Position numbers and translations under genes: made by a program. The notes under the pieces are model-generated. The model was not told the origin of the DNA. It made no database searches and saw only the letters and a program-made list of their open reading frames with translations. Shown here piece by piece: positions 48,195 through 58,387 of a stretch of 64,000 bases of DNA. The stretch spans positions 56,063,521-56,127,520 of the forward strand of contig JAVHZZ010000003.1 in NCBI GenBank assembly GCA_036250195.1, written 5' to 3'. Source of the stretch: Mixophyes australis (lineage: Eukaryota; Chordata; Amphibia; Anura; Limnodynastidae). Positions within the stretch are counted from its first letter, which is position 1, and each line of letters begins with the position of its first letter.

Positions 48195-48599
48195 GGGTTA
48201 CTGTGTGACACAGAAGGGGCACATGTTATATATTAATACTAACTGAAATCTTCGGTGCTGCCCGGGATTTAATCTTCAAGTTTGTCACTCACCGGACTGT
48301 GAGTGCTTCTTCCCGTATATTTAGGAACCGTGGCCGTCCTCCATCCTGAGGGTCTGCGCATGCGCAGCCCTTTCAAACCCTTCAGTACCTGTTCCTTTAA
48401 CTTAATTGGCAGATCAGGCAACACTCCCTATATTAAGCACCTGTGGTCAATACCACGTTGCCTGATCTTGGAGTCTTATTCCCCATGAGCCTCTGAAGGT
48501 GTTCCTGTGTTTCCTCGTGTATTCAGCGCTGCTGATTCCTGTGGTTTCCAAACCACTTCTACCCCTGTGGTTTCCAGACCACTTCTACTCCTGTGGTTT

Positions 48600-49050
48600 C
48601 CTAACCACTTCAACCCTCCTGTGTATCATCGTGACTGTTAGCTGATTCCTATCCGCTGCCTCCGTGCACTACAGTCTTCAAGCCACTTCAACTCTGCTAT
48701 GTATCATCGTGACTGTTAGCTGATTCCTATCCGCTGCCTCCGTGCACTACAGTCTTCAATCTACTTCAACTCACCTGTGTATCATCGTGACTGTTAGCTG
48801 ATTCCTATCCGCTGCCTCCGTGCACTACAGTCTTCAATCTGCTTCATCTCGCCTGTGTTTCATCGTGACTGTTTGGCTGATTCCTATCCGCTGCCTCCGT
48901 GCGCTTCAGTCTTCAGCTCATCTCATCTCTCCCGTGTTTCCTCGAGACTGCTACAGCTGATTCCTATCCGCTACTCTCCGTGCTCAACAGTTCCAGCTCA
49001 GCTCTGCTCTCCCGTGTTTCATCGTTGCTGCACCTGCTGGTTGCTATCCG
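48600..49050 (+). repeat. 78-bp tandem repeat inside the long LTR
   Basis: TATCATCGTGACTGTTAGCT recurs at 48,625, 48,703 and 48,781, with diverged copies near 48,859 and beyond. Each is followed by GATTCCTATCCGCTGCCTCC. Confidence 0.88.
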
Positions 49051-49669
49051 CTACCTCCGTGTATCTGCAGAGTCCTGCTGCTGCTACTCCCCAGTTCTAC
49101 TCGTCCTACAATAGCTGATCCGCTCTCCGTGCTTCCCCGTGTTCCGCTGGTCTCTACTCGCCAGTCTGCATCGGATCTGCGCCTCACTGCTTTCATCTCA
49201 TCTAGACCATCGCTACTCTTCAGGGTCCTCCAGGAGTCCAGTTCTACATACTACTGCTTCCTGAGTATTTGTTCCCCTGCTGGTCTACCTACCTGTGCGC
49301 TGCACCTACTTGATTACCGCTTCATCCCTCCAGGGACTTCGCATCCTGCCGGCCTCCAGCCGTTCAGGTATCTCTGCACTCCTGTCTGACAGCCTGCTTC
49401 TGAACCACGGTATGCATACTTCTCATTGACTGTGCTGGTGTATTGCATATCTTGCTGGACTGAGTTTGTTCTCCTTTGGAGTTTACTATCCGCTGAGACT
49501 ATTGCCATCATTGACTGTGTTATCTTGTGCCGGATTACCTCAAGTGACTTTCTATTATTGCAGTGCTGTTCAGTCATTCATATATTGTGCATGTTATTGT
49601 GGATCCAGTTTAAGGTGCCCGTGTATCCCCTGTATTGCAGTCTCTCCCCGTGCTCCTCCTCACATATAT

Positions 49670-49940
49670 ATTCAGTGGTACAACTTGCTAGAGGCAGACC
49701 ACTGATCCCTGTTTCCTGTGTCACCTGTTCCAGTATCCTCTCACATAGCAGTGGTACAACTTGCTAACGCAGACCACTGACTCCCCGGATACCTCCACTT
49801 GGATTCCATTCCTTCACTCAGACAGCGGTACAACTTGCTATCCGCAGACCGCTGACTCTCATCACCTCCTCGTTTCTGTTGGACATTCCTCCTCACTATA
49901 GCAGTGGTACAACTTGCTACCGCAGACCACTGACTACCTT
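49670..49940 (+). repeat. Second tandem repeat inside the long LTR
   Basis: GTGGTACAACTTGCTA followed by GCAGACC(A/G)CTGA occurs four times, 73-79 bp apart (about 49,676, 49,751, 49,824 and 49,903). Each unit carries a short inverted repeat, CAGTGGT/ACCACTG. Confidence 0.85.
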
Positions 49941-50154
49941 CACGTGTCCTTTGTCCATACAGTTCCTCGTGTATTACTACATCCATATTACCAGTGCTGC
50001 TAGTCATAGACTTTCCTCAGCATCTCTATCATCTGCTATCTCCTGTTCCGTGATCACCCTGCTACCAGAGTACCATATTACCACCTATACTGCTCTGGTA
50101 AGCCTATCACCTGGTGATCCCTGGGTAAAGACTCCTAGTGCCCGTGACAAAGTT

Positions 50155-50639
50155 ATTAAGTTATCAATGAGTTGGACATTGTCAACATTTTAAAACTACT
50201 TAACAGCTTAGCAGCTCTTCCAACACACCCATGAGGTGGCTGCCCAGTGTCGCTTTTGTTTTTATTTTAAATGTCATTACAAATTCATCCAGTGGAAGGC
50301 CCAGAACAGGCTCCCTGGGCCAAAGTTCTGCCTAGCGTACGCCAATGGGAGATCCAACTGAGACCTACACCCCCAACGGGAGGTCCGATGCTGTGGTGTC
50401 CCTGCAAGTAGGTCTAAAGGGTTAGGTACTTCATGTCACGTCCACAACCATCATAAAATCCGCCCCCTGTACTTAGATCACGGCCAGATCCTGCCCTGTT
50501 TAACCCCCTGCACGACTTTGTGATGTCACAGTAGCTTCAGCTGATCCAAGTTTCCTGTGACAGCCTCCCCCTCCCTCTTTGGACACATGTAGTACCGGAT
50601 CTGTACACCGGGTGAAATTTAATAAGAGTACAAGGGAAC
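50155..50639. other. Unassigned sequence
   Basis: Moderately GC-rich, non-coding, no termini recognised. Confidence 0.45.
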
Positions 50640-50772
50640 CGATATCCTCAGTCGGGACCACTCATGACATGATCTGATTTTATCTCAATGGGACCCGGTC
50701 ATCATGTAAACAGTTAGTTTACGGGTATTTGGCCCATTAATCGACCGAAAACCCTGTAGTGTGTACCCAGCC
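50640..50772. mobile_element. Right end of the Harbinger-like family
   Basis: Ends CCTGTAGTGTGTACCCAGCC followed by TTA (50,773-50,775), matching the right terminus of the element at 1,458-2,760. The left part is not recognisable. Confidence 0.6.
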
Positions 50773-50775
50773 TTA

Positions 50776-51702
50776 GGAGCAGCCCACTTGCTGGTTTGGA
50801 TAGTGTACCTTTGCAATAACCCTGCATGGCCATTTGTGGATTTGCAGTCCTAGATGATAATGACTATGCTTGAAATGAAAAAATGCCCCTTCAAACTCCT
50901 GCTTACTATCGTATTGGAAGCACCCCCTTTAAAGAATACCAATCATTTCTGATATAAAGTAATTTTTACATAGTGCCTTGTGCAGTAAGTGTGAACTAAT
51001 AAATAACGTCCTCCTGCACTTCAAATGTTTGTCCTATATGCAAATGCTGATTTTAAACTGCAGTGACTAACGCATTTCCGTTCTCAGGAAATGACCTGGG
51101 AGTGAGCATGAGTCCATATTGTAATCAACATTTAATATTTGTCTAAAGAGCAGCAGAGTATTTCATTATCTCCCGGGTGGAGGTAGCAGTTGCGATCTTA
51201 GTTCTTTTTAGGTAACACAATACATTAATTGCACCCCTAGAGTTGCTGTCATTTTGTTACACTAAAATATCCACAAATCAGCATAAGCATTTGCATTCAC
51301 AAAATTAGGCTCATGACATCACAAAATGACTCCGGCAAGTTGGACAATATTTTTGCACTTTTAAAAATAGCTCATAATGTTTTAAATGGAGGGAAATAAT
51401 TTGTGTAACTATTTTACTAAAAGCTTTGTAAATGCTTGGAACAAACTTCGAGCAGTGAAACTATAATTATAACATTATGCTAAAAATTAGGAAATGTATG
51501 GAATGTGAACATGATTGAAATAAATACAGATACAATGGCGATAAACCATTGGTGAGAGAAAAGGGCAAACTAGATGGTCCAAACTGCCATCAACATTCCC
51601 CATTATTATAACATTTCTGTACAATGTTATGGCTAATAATTGTCAGATTTCCTAAATGTTACATGTTATTAATTTTAAACTATTAGTGATCAATGAAATA
51701 AA
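50776..51702. other. AT-rich stretch, no gene seen
   Basis: Nothing recognised. Confidence 0.5.
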
Positions 51703-51772
51703 CAGTACTGTGCAAAAGGTTTAGGCAGGTGTGAAAAAATGATGCAAATTAAGAATGCTTTCAAAAATAGAG
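51703..51772 (+). mobile_element. Tc1/mariner terminal fragment
   Basis: CAGTACTGTGCAAAAGG, then TTTAGGCAGGTGTGAAAAA and AAGAATGCTTTCAAAAATAG, is the terminal region of a widespread Tc1/mariner-type family, recognised from memory. It is not the family of the CAGTCATGG Tc1s here. Only the left end is present. It stops where hAT sequence begins. Confidence 0.6.
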
Positions 51773-52775
51773 TCAGTCCAGTGGTGGTGTCCTGTGCTCT
51801 GTCCTGCTCAGTCCAGTGGTGGTGTCCTGTGCTCTGTCCTGCTCAGTCCAGTGGTGGTGTCCTGTGCTCTGTCCTGCTCAGTCCAGTGGTGCTGTCCTGC
51901 TCAGTCCAGTGGTGCTGTCCTGTGCTCTGTCCTGCTCAGTCCAGTGGTGGTGCTGCCATAATTCCAGTGGTGCTGTTCTGTGTCCAGTCCAGTGGTACAG
52001 CCATTTAAATCCAGTGGTGCTGTCCTGTGCTGTGCTGCTGTATAATTCCACTGATCCTGCCGTATAAACCCAGTGGTACTGCTATATAAGTTCACTGATC
52101 CTGCCGTATAAGTCCAGTGGTACTGCTGTTTTTAGTCCACTGATCCTGCCGTATAAGTCCAGTGGTACTGCTATATAAGTTCACTGATCCTGCCGTATAA
52201 GTCCAGTGGTACTGCTGTTTAAGTCCACTGATCCTGCCGTATAAGTCCAGTGGTACTGCTATATAAGTTCACTGATCCTGCCGTATAAGTCCAGTGGTAC
52301 TGCTGTTTAAGTCCACTGATCCTGCCGTACAAGTCCAGTGGTACTGCTACATAAGTATTTCACCAACATAAGGGTGGGTGGGAGGGCCAAAGGACAATTC
52401 CATCTTGCACTTATTTTTTGGGCATTATGTGCTCTTTGAGGCCTAGCTTTTCAAACTGCCATCCTGTCTGCCATTGCAGTGCCACTCCTAGATGGGCCAC
52501 GTGTTTGTGCCGCCCACTTGTGTCGCTTAGCTTAGTCATCCAGCTACCTCGGTGCAACCTTTTGGCCTAAAAATAATATTGTGAGGTGTTCAGAATAGAC
52601 TGGAAATGAGTGGAAATGAATGTTATTGAGGTTAATAATAGTGTAGGAGTGAAAAAAAAAATAATCTGGATTTTAGCAGTTTTTATGCTTTTTAAAAAAA
52701 AAATCAGAACCCAAAACCTGAAGGTAATCAGAACTCAAAACCCAAAACGCGAAAAGTGGCCGGTGCACATCCCTA
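51773..52775 (+). mobile_element. Truncated hAT, relative of the 14,034 element
   Basis: The right end reads CCGGTGCACATCCCTA, identical to the right end at 20,073, preceded by the same CAAAACCC..AAAACGCGA-type subterminal sequence. The body has the same GTCCAGTGGT and CCTGTGCTCTGTCC units. The left terminus is absent and no 8-bp TSD is found. A TA microsatellite abuts the right end. Confidence 0.82.
52051..52345 (+). repeat. 44-bp tandem repeat with alternating variants
   Basis: CTGATCCTGCCGTATAAGTC starts at 52,051, 52,095, 52,140, 52,184, 52,228, 52,272 and 52,316. After the first copies, two variants alternate (GCTATATAAGTTCA and GCTGTTTAAGTCCA), so the working unit is an 88-bp dimer. 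Confidence 0.9.

Positions 52776-52822
<47 letters not shown>
52776..52822. repeat. (TA)n microsatellite
   Basis: About 20 TA units directly after the hAT end. Confidence 0.9.
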
Positions 52823-52824
<2 letters not shown>

Positions 52825-53044
52825 CATACAGTATATAAAAGTTAGAAGTTAGTTTGTTTGTTAGTTTGTTTGTTGACAAACATCTTCCACAGATCTCCAG
52901 GTAAAGCTGTCAAATCTTACAGTTATTTAGTATCAAAGAAGTAACCTATTAGGTCACATAGTGACAGAGCGACAATGCGGCAAGGCAACAGAGCGACAAA
53001 TATTGAAAACATCCTTTTTTGGTTGTAAACAAGTCATGAAGAGT

Positions 53045-53857
53045 GCAAGAAAACACTTGCAGTCATCATTGCTTTGCACAAAAAGGGCTTCACAGGCAAG
53101 GATATTCCTGCTAGTAAGATTGCACCTAAATCAACCTTTTATCAAATCATCAAGAACTTCAAGAAGAGAGGTTCAGGTAAGAGGTTCAATAGTTGTGAAG
53201 ATGGCTTCAGGGCCCTCAGGAACGTCCAGCTAGGGACAGAACTGTCTCCTAAAATTGATTCAGCTGCGGGATCGGGGCACCACCAGTGGAGAGCTTGCTC
53301 AGGAATTGCAGCAGGCAGGTGTGAGTGCATCTGCATGCACAGTGAGCCGAAGACTTTTGATGGATGGCCTGATGTCAAGAAGGCCAGCAAAGAAGCCACT
53401 TCTCTCCAGGAAAAACATCAGGGAGAGAATGATATTCTGCAAAAGGTACAGGGATTGGACTGCTGAGGACTGGAGTAAAATCTTTTTCTCTAATGAATAC
53501 CCTGTCAGATTGTTTGGGGCATCTGGAAAAACGCTTGTCCGAAGAGGGAAAGGAGAGCGCTACCATCAGTTCTGTGTCATGCCAACAGTAAAGCATCCTG
53601 AAGCCATTGATGTGTGGGGTTGCTTCTCAGCCAAGGGAGTGGGCTCACTCACAATTTTGTTTAAGAACACAGCCATGAATAAAGAATACCAAAACATCCT
53701 CAAAGAGCAACTTCTCCCAACCATCCAAGAACAGTTTGGTGACCATCAATGCCTTTTCCAGTATGATGGAGCACCTTGCCATAAGGCAAAAGTGGCTTGG
53801 GGATCAAAACATCGAAAATTTGAGTCCATGGCCAGGAAACTCCCCAGACCTTACCCC
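53045..53857 (+). pseudogene. Tc1 transposase fragment, frameshifted and truncated
   Basis: Same family as the Tc1 at 12,223. The N-terminal part (53,074-53,230, KSTFYQIIKNFKKRGS) and the main part (from about 53,255, with ELAQELQQAGVSASACTV, TAEDWSKIFFSNEYPVRLFG and QCLFQYDGAPCHKAKV) lie in different frames. The first catalytic residue is changed (FSNEY where FSDES is usual), while the second aspartate block is intact. The protein stops at the ARKLPRPYP stretch, before the third acidic residue, where a V-SINE begins. Neither TIR is present. It is inactive. Confidence 0.85.
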
Positions 53858-53865
53858 ATATATAT

Positions 53866-54184
53866 CATCCTCTATTTATATAGCGCCACTAATTCTGTAG
53901 CACTGTACAGAGAACTCATTCACATCAGTCCCAGCCCCATTGGAGCTTACACTCTACATCCCCTAACATACACACACACAGACAGACTGAGAAAGACTAA
54001 AGGCAATTTAATAGCAGCCAATTAACCTACCAGTATGTTTTTGGAGCGTGGGAGGAAACCAGGGCACCCGGAGGAAACCCATGCAAACACGGGGAGAACA
54101 TAATATAAACTCCAAACAGATAAGGCCAAGGTTGGGAATCGAACTCATGACCCCAGTGTTGTGAGGCAGAAGTGCTAACCACTA
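53866..54184 (-). mobile_element. V-SINE retroposon next to Tc1
   Basis: On the minus strand a tRNA-like head (box B GAGTTCGATTCCC) leads into the V-domain (CATGGGTTTCCTCCGGGTGC) and a LINE-type tail (GTGGCGCTATATAAATAGAGG). ATATATAT on both sides (53,858-53,865 and 54,185-54,192) may be the TSD, though low complexity weakens that. Confidence 0.88.
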
Positions 54185-54192
54185 ATATATAT

Positions 54193-56262
54193 TCTCTGCC
54201 TCAGCGGTTTTACTTTTCCTGATTATTACCATTGCACAATTCAACAAATAGTTTTTTTTGTGCAGAACATTTTTAGGAACTATAATGTTTGCACGTTCCA
54301 CTACCAGCAACCCATTTGCCTTTAGTGCTTGGAGAAAAATTATAATATAACTGTATTCTGTTCGCACTTATTAGTTGTAGAAGGGAGACAGCAACTTTAC
54401 TATCTATACTAGATAATTAATTTAGGAATAAAGCAGACTTGTAAACTTAAGTATTATATATTCTGTCCATTATGCAGTTATGAACAATCCAGTAAATTTG
54501 AGTTTGGATAATTTTATTTTTATTATAAATCCAAACTAGCTGGTTGAGAAAATTTGGTTAGTTTTGCATTTCTGTTAAACATTAACTAGTTATATTTATT
54601 AATGAATTGCATATAATTGAATGGGCCGTTCAGATGTCTAAATATGGGTACTGAGCTTAGTTACCCAATCAAAGCATCATAGATGAATATATAAACATTG
54701 GAGGCAAACACACCATAATATTTGTATATACAGTACTTTACTTACCCAGAAATTCAATTTAACCATATTAATCGGACATATTTTGGCAAGTTTCTGAGCC
54801 AGGTTGTTAGAAGTATCTAGATGTCAGACATATGCGGATAATTGGATTAGACATATTATAGATTAAACAAAGAGATTAACTAGACAGAGTTAAATGCTGT
54901 TTTTTTATCAGGCATTTTCTAAAGCGTGTGTGTGTATTGTACTGTATGTGGCCAGAACCAGTGCAGAATTACCCTCTATCTTGTAACATAGGCACCCACC
55001 TAGGGTCTGTGTTTGCTATGCATGTCACAAGATCAGGTTAGGGGTGCCGTTTCCTTGGAAAAACGACTGCACTTCCTATGCCACACAATATACCACCAGT
55101 CCAGTACCTTGGTTCAAGTAGCCGAACCTAGTTTTGTTGAGCAGTTCTAAAAAAGAAACAAAACATAAACAAAAGTCCTAGCCTATTCAGCTTCTAACAA
55201 ATACAACAGGATCATCCTCTGTAAGGTGAAGGACCTAATGTCCCGCATGCACAAAATAACAGAACGTACTGGTATTAAATTGTAGTGTCTCTCAGCAGGC
55301 ATCTGATCTGTTCCCAGCTAGTGAGAGAGTCAGGGAACTGCCTAGCAGCGTTTTACAAGCACCACAACACCCAAGACAGAAACATGGGACAAATAGATTT
55401 GCCTTTAACAACTTTCCCAGTGCTTTTTCACAATAAAGTAAAAAATGGAGATTGTTTCCATTCTCATGCTGGAGTTCCAGAATGAAGATTTCCATCCCTT
55501 AGCACAGGGCAGTGAGTGCAGACTTGCTCTCATTAGTATTTGACCACATACCTAAGACCCACATTAATGAATGGTCAGATACATGATCAAGAACATTGTT
55601 TGCCTCTAGCACAGCATGCCTCAACTGTGATGCGAAAAGCGAATTTTACTTTCCTCTTTCATAGCGTTTAATGTGTTTTTACTGTATTACATGAACCAAA
55701 ATAAAATATTCTATGGGGAAACATGAAGATCAAAGCTGTATGCCTTTCTAATGCAACAGGACCCAACTCATTATATCACAGTATTGGAATGCGTAAAATT
55801 TCTCTTCCACGGCACAACGTTTAATTCAATTTAATTATTTACATTTAGCATGATTACACAGTAGTACATATCTTATATCTTTCCATATAAAATATCAAAC
55901 AATCCTTTTATTAAAGTTTAATTCCTAATTATTTCTCCACTTCATCCAGGCTATGATCCGTCATATCTTATTTAATTTTTTATTAAATGTATATTTAAAA
56001 TTTCATCTAAAAGGACCAATTCTATATATTTTGTCACAGCTACAAAGAGAAATGACAAATGCAGTTTGATTTATACTTGAACTAGAAAATGAAGCATTGG
56101 TGTAATAGAAGGCATGATATCTAGCGTCTTTATCTTGCAGAACTGCTTCAATCTCTAATTGAATATTTCTGTGAAATAAAATTGCAGCTCATTCCTTTTT
56201 ATAAAGTCATCACAGAGTTCAGTTATATTTTTATCTTTAATCCTGATTTGTAATAATGAATA
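54193..56262. other. AT-rich stretch, no gene seen
   Basis: No domain-bearing frame or repeat terminus recognised. Confidence 0.5.
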
Positions 56263-56432
56263 ATGGATATTTAAATTTAGTGATGATTAATCTTCTTATT
56301 CTGTATACATCACTTAGCTGTACCTTTTCACAAGGAGAATCAACCTTTTGGCTAGATTATGTCCCAATAAGCATTTTTTAATGGACAATGTGTGAGAAAA
56401 GCAAAACATAACTAGTTACCTTTGCTTATATG
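56263..56432. repeat. Left arm of a long inverted repeat
   Basis: About 170 bp that recur, reverse-complemented, at 57,770-57,942. Shared blocks include AAATTTAGTGATGATTAATC, ATCACTTAGCTGT, CCCAATAAGCATT and ATAACTAGTTACCTTTG. Possibly the long TIRs of an old DNA transposon. Confidence 0.85.
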
Positions 56433-56654
56433 CAGGCGCGGGCTGGCAAATCTCAGCCCAGGGGGCGCACAGGCGGCCGCATCACATGACACGCGATGCA
56501 GCCGCGTCATTGTGATGTGGCCGCATCACGTGTCATGTGATGCGGCCGCCGGTAATATTATTCTAATAGAAATCTTGCATCCACGGACGGAGGGGTCAGA
56601 CTGAGCGGCCCGGGGGACCGATGCCCCCCTGCCCCCTGGTCCAGCCCGCCCCTG
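56433..56654. mobile_element. Short hAT-like MITE
   Basis: Ends CAGGCGCGGGCTGG and CCAGCCCGCCCCTG form a TIR. Inside, GGCGGCCGCATCACATGACA pairs with its exact reverse complement 36 bp downstream (a perfect arm of about 22 bp). It is 222 bp, strongly GC-rich in AT-rich surroundings. No clear 8-bp TSD. Confidence 0.75.
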
Positions 56655-56699
56655 CATATTGTAAAAATGTGGGCCTGATGCTGAGCTTGAAAGCATTTT

Positions 56700-57011
56700 G
56701 GGTCTGATTCATTAAGGAAAGTAAAGAAAAAAAATGAGTAACTTTGAACCTTGGCAAAACCATGTTGTATTGGAGGGGGAGGTAAATTTAAAATGGGAGG
56801 ACAGATTTATAATTGGGGTAGCGCATGTCCTAGATCAACTTTACAATTCAGTGTAATATTAAAACAATCAAGTATTTGTGTGCTACTCGAAAAAACAGCC
56901 AGTATTTTCCTTATGTGCAAAATGATAAACTCATCTGCACCCCTTGCATTGTAAGATGGTTTTGTCCAGGAGAAAACTTTATTGCCATACTTTCCTTAAT
57001 GAATCACGCTC
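56700..57011. mobile_element. ATTCATTAA-type MITE
   Basis: TIR pair GGGTCTGATTCATTAAGGAA and TTTCCTTAATGAATCACGCTC. Inner inverted blocks include AACCATGTTGTATTGGAGGG and its mirror GCATTGTAAGATGGTTTTGT. It is 312 bp. A half copy lies at 10,032-10,166. Confidence 0.78.
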
Positions 57012-57243
57012 AATATGAAATTATATTATATAATATATATGATATGAAAACTTGCGCTTAAAAAGATTGCACGCACATCCGCCCATTCAAGTACAAGTGG
57101 ATCTAAATAAACATTTCCAATTGAATAGGGGTATAGGTACACTATGGCTATAGGTTACTTGGTATATGCAGACAAATAGAACATACCGCAGGATGTGCAC
57201 ATGCATATGTGCAATATAAAGTCCCATCAGAATGCATTTTGTA

Positions 57244-57282
<39 letters not shown>

Positions 57283-57769
57283 CATTTTTTTAAATGAAAT
57301 ACATAAATCTAGATGTTCTTAATGCATACGGTACATGGGAAGCACATTTATAGTTTCTCTTACTTGCAAACATATGTTCTGACATGCATATGTGTAATCA
57401 TCACTGTAAGTCAGAGTCCAAAGGTGAATCAGGCCCAACATGCATTAAAAAAAAACCAGCAATCTATGTCAGACAATGTGTTTATTGTTAAATGCACATG
57501 AATGTTTAAAGCATGATGATGAGTAATTATTATGGTGACTGGTATTTTAATATAATTAAAAAAAACAATAATTTTTTTTTTTAATAAACTATGTGCCCAC
57601 CCCCAAACACCCCCCACTAACCACGTGCTCATAGCCTGTGCTGGTTGCGACAATTTCAAGGGGGTGTACAGTGTGGGGTCCTCCTGAATAGTCTATACCC
57701 AGCTATGATTGGATGAGCTGGTGACGATATAACAGTTAAATGCGTTCAAATTCAGCACAGGCACTTATA
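57012..57769. other. Spacer between inverted-repeat arms
   Basis: AT-rich, with a TA microsatellite at about 57,249-57,279. No gene. Confidence 0.5.
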
Positions 57770-57942
57770 CGTTTCTATAAACAAAGGTAACTAGTTATGC
57801 TTAACTTTCTCCTTAAAACAATGCTTATTGGGACAAAACCCAGTATAAATGTTGATTCTCATCATATATTTCTCTTGTTAAAGGGGACAGCTAAGTGATG
57901 CATGCAGAATACGATTAATCATCACTAAATTTAGATACCCAT
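57770..57942. repeat. Right arm of a long inverted repeat
   Basis: Reverse complement of 56,263-56,432 with moderate divergence and small indels. Confidence 0.85.
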
Positions 57943-58385
57943 TTTTAATTATTATAAAATTTAAAAAAAACTGAAACCCATTTTTTAAAAATGTATTTAC
58001 AACCTTTTATTTACATTAACAAGGTCCATGCTGATGATTATATCATTGGCACAAATCGTACAGCAACCATTCAGCAGCCACAATAGATACGTCTCCTGAT
58101 AGGCGTACCTATGTGTGTGTCCAGGTCTGACTCAGTCACCTTTACGTGAACACACCTCTACTGTACAGTGCCTAAACTAACCTACCCCTTATCTGCCGCT
58201 GTTCCGCATTTCTAAGCAGGAGTTGTAAGTGTAAGATGCATCTGTATCTGCATATAACCGGAGGCATACACTTTTTTTGTGCTTGTATAAAGTATGAAAA
58301 TGAGTATTTGACACTAAAAACCACACATAAGTCCAGCTGTACATCGGCCCATGTAGGTCTACAATATCATTGGCCAGACAGGATC
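57943..58385. other. Unassigned sequence
   Basis: Nothing recognised before the Tc1 at 58,388. Confidence 0.5.
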
Positions 58386-58387
58386 TA

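Larger units (their letters stand above)
48283..50149 (+). mobile_element. Long solo LTR (1.87 kb), TSD AAGTT
   Basis: It begins TGTCACTCACC and ends GTGCCCGTGACA, with inverted TGTCAC/GTGACA tips. Perfect 5-bp duplications AAGTT lie at 48,278-48,282 and 50,150-50,154. A TATATTAA box (48,429-48,436) fixes the plus orientation, just upstream of an imperfect hairpin (GATCAGGCAAC/GTTGCCTGATC, 48,411-48,466). Two tandem arrays lie inside (78-bp units at about 48,600-49,050, about 75-79-bp units at 49,670-49,940). No internal coding region remains. Confidence 0.9.

Noticed and set aside
51739..52067. Overlapping Cys/Ser-rich frames as keratin-associated-like proteins
   Set aside because: They are translations of GTCCAGTGGTG/CCTGTGCTCTG tandem units inside a truncated hAT.
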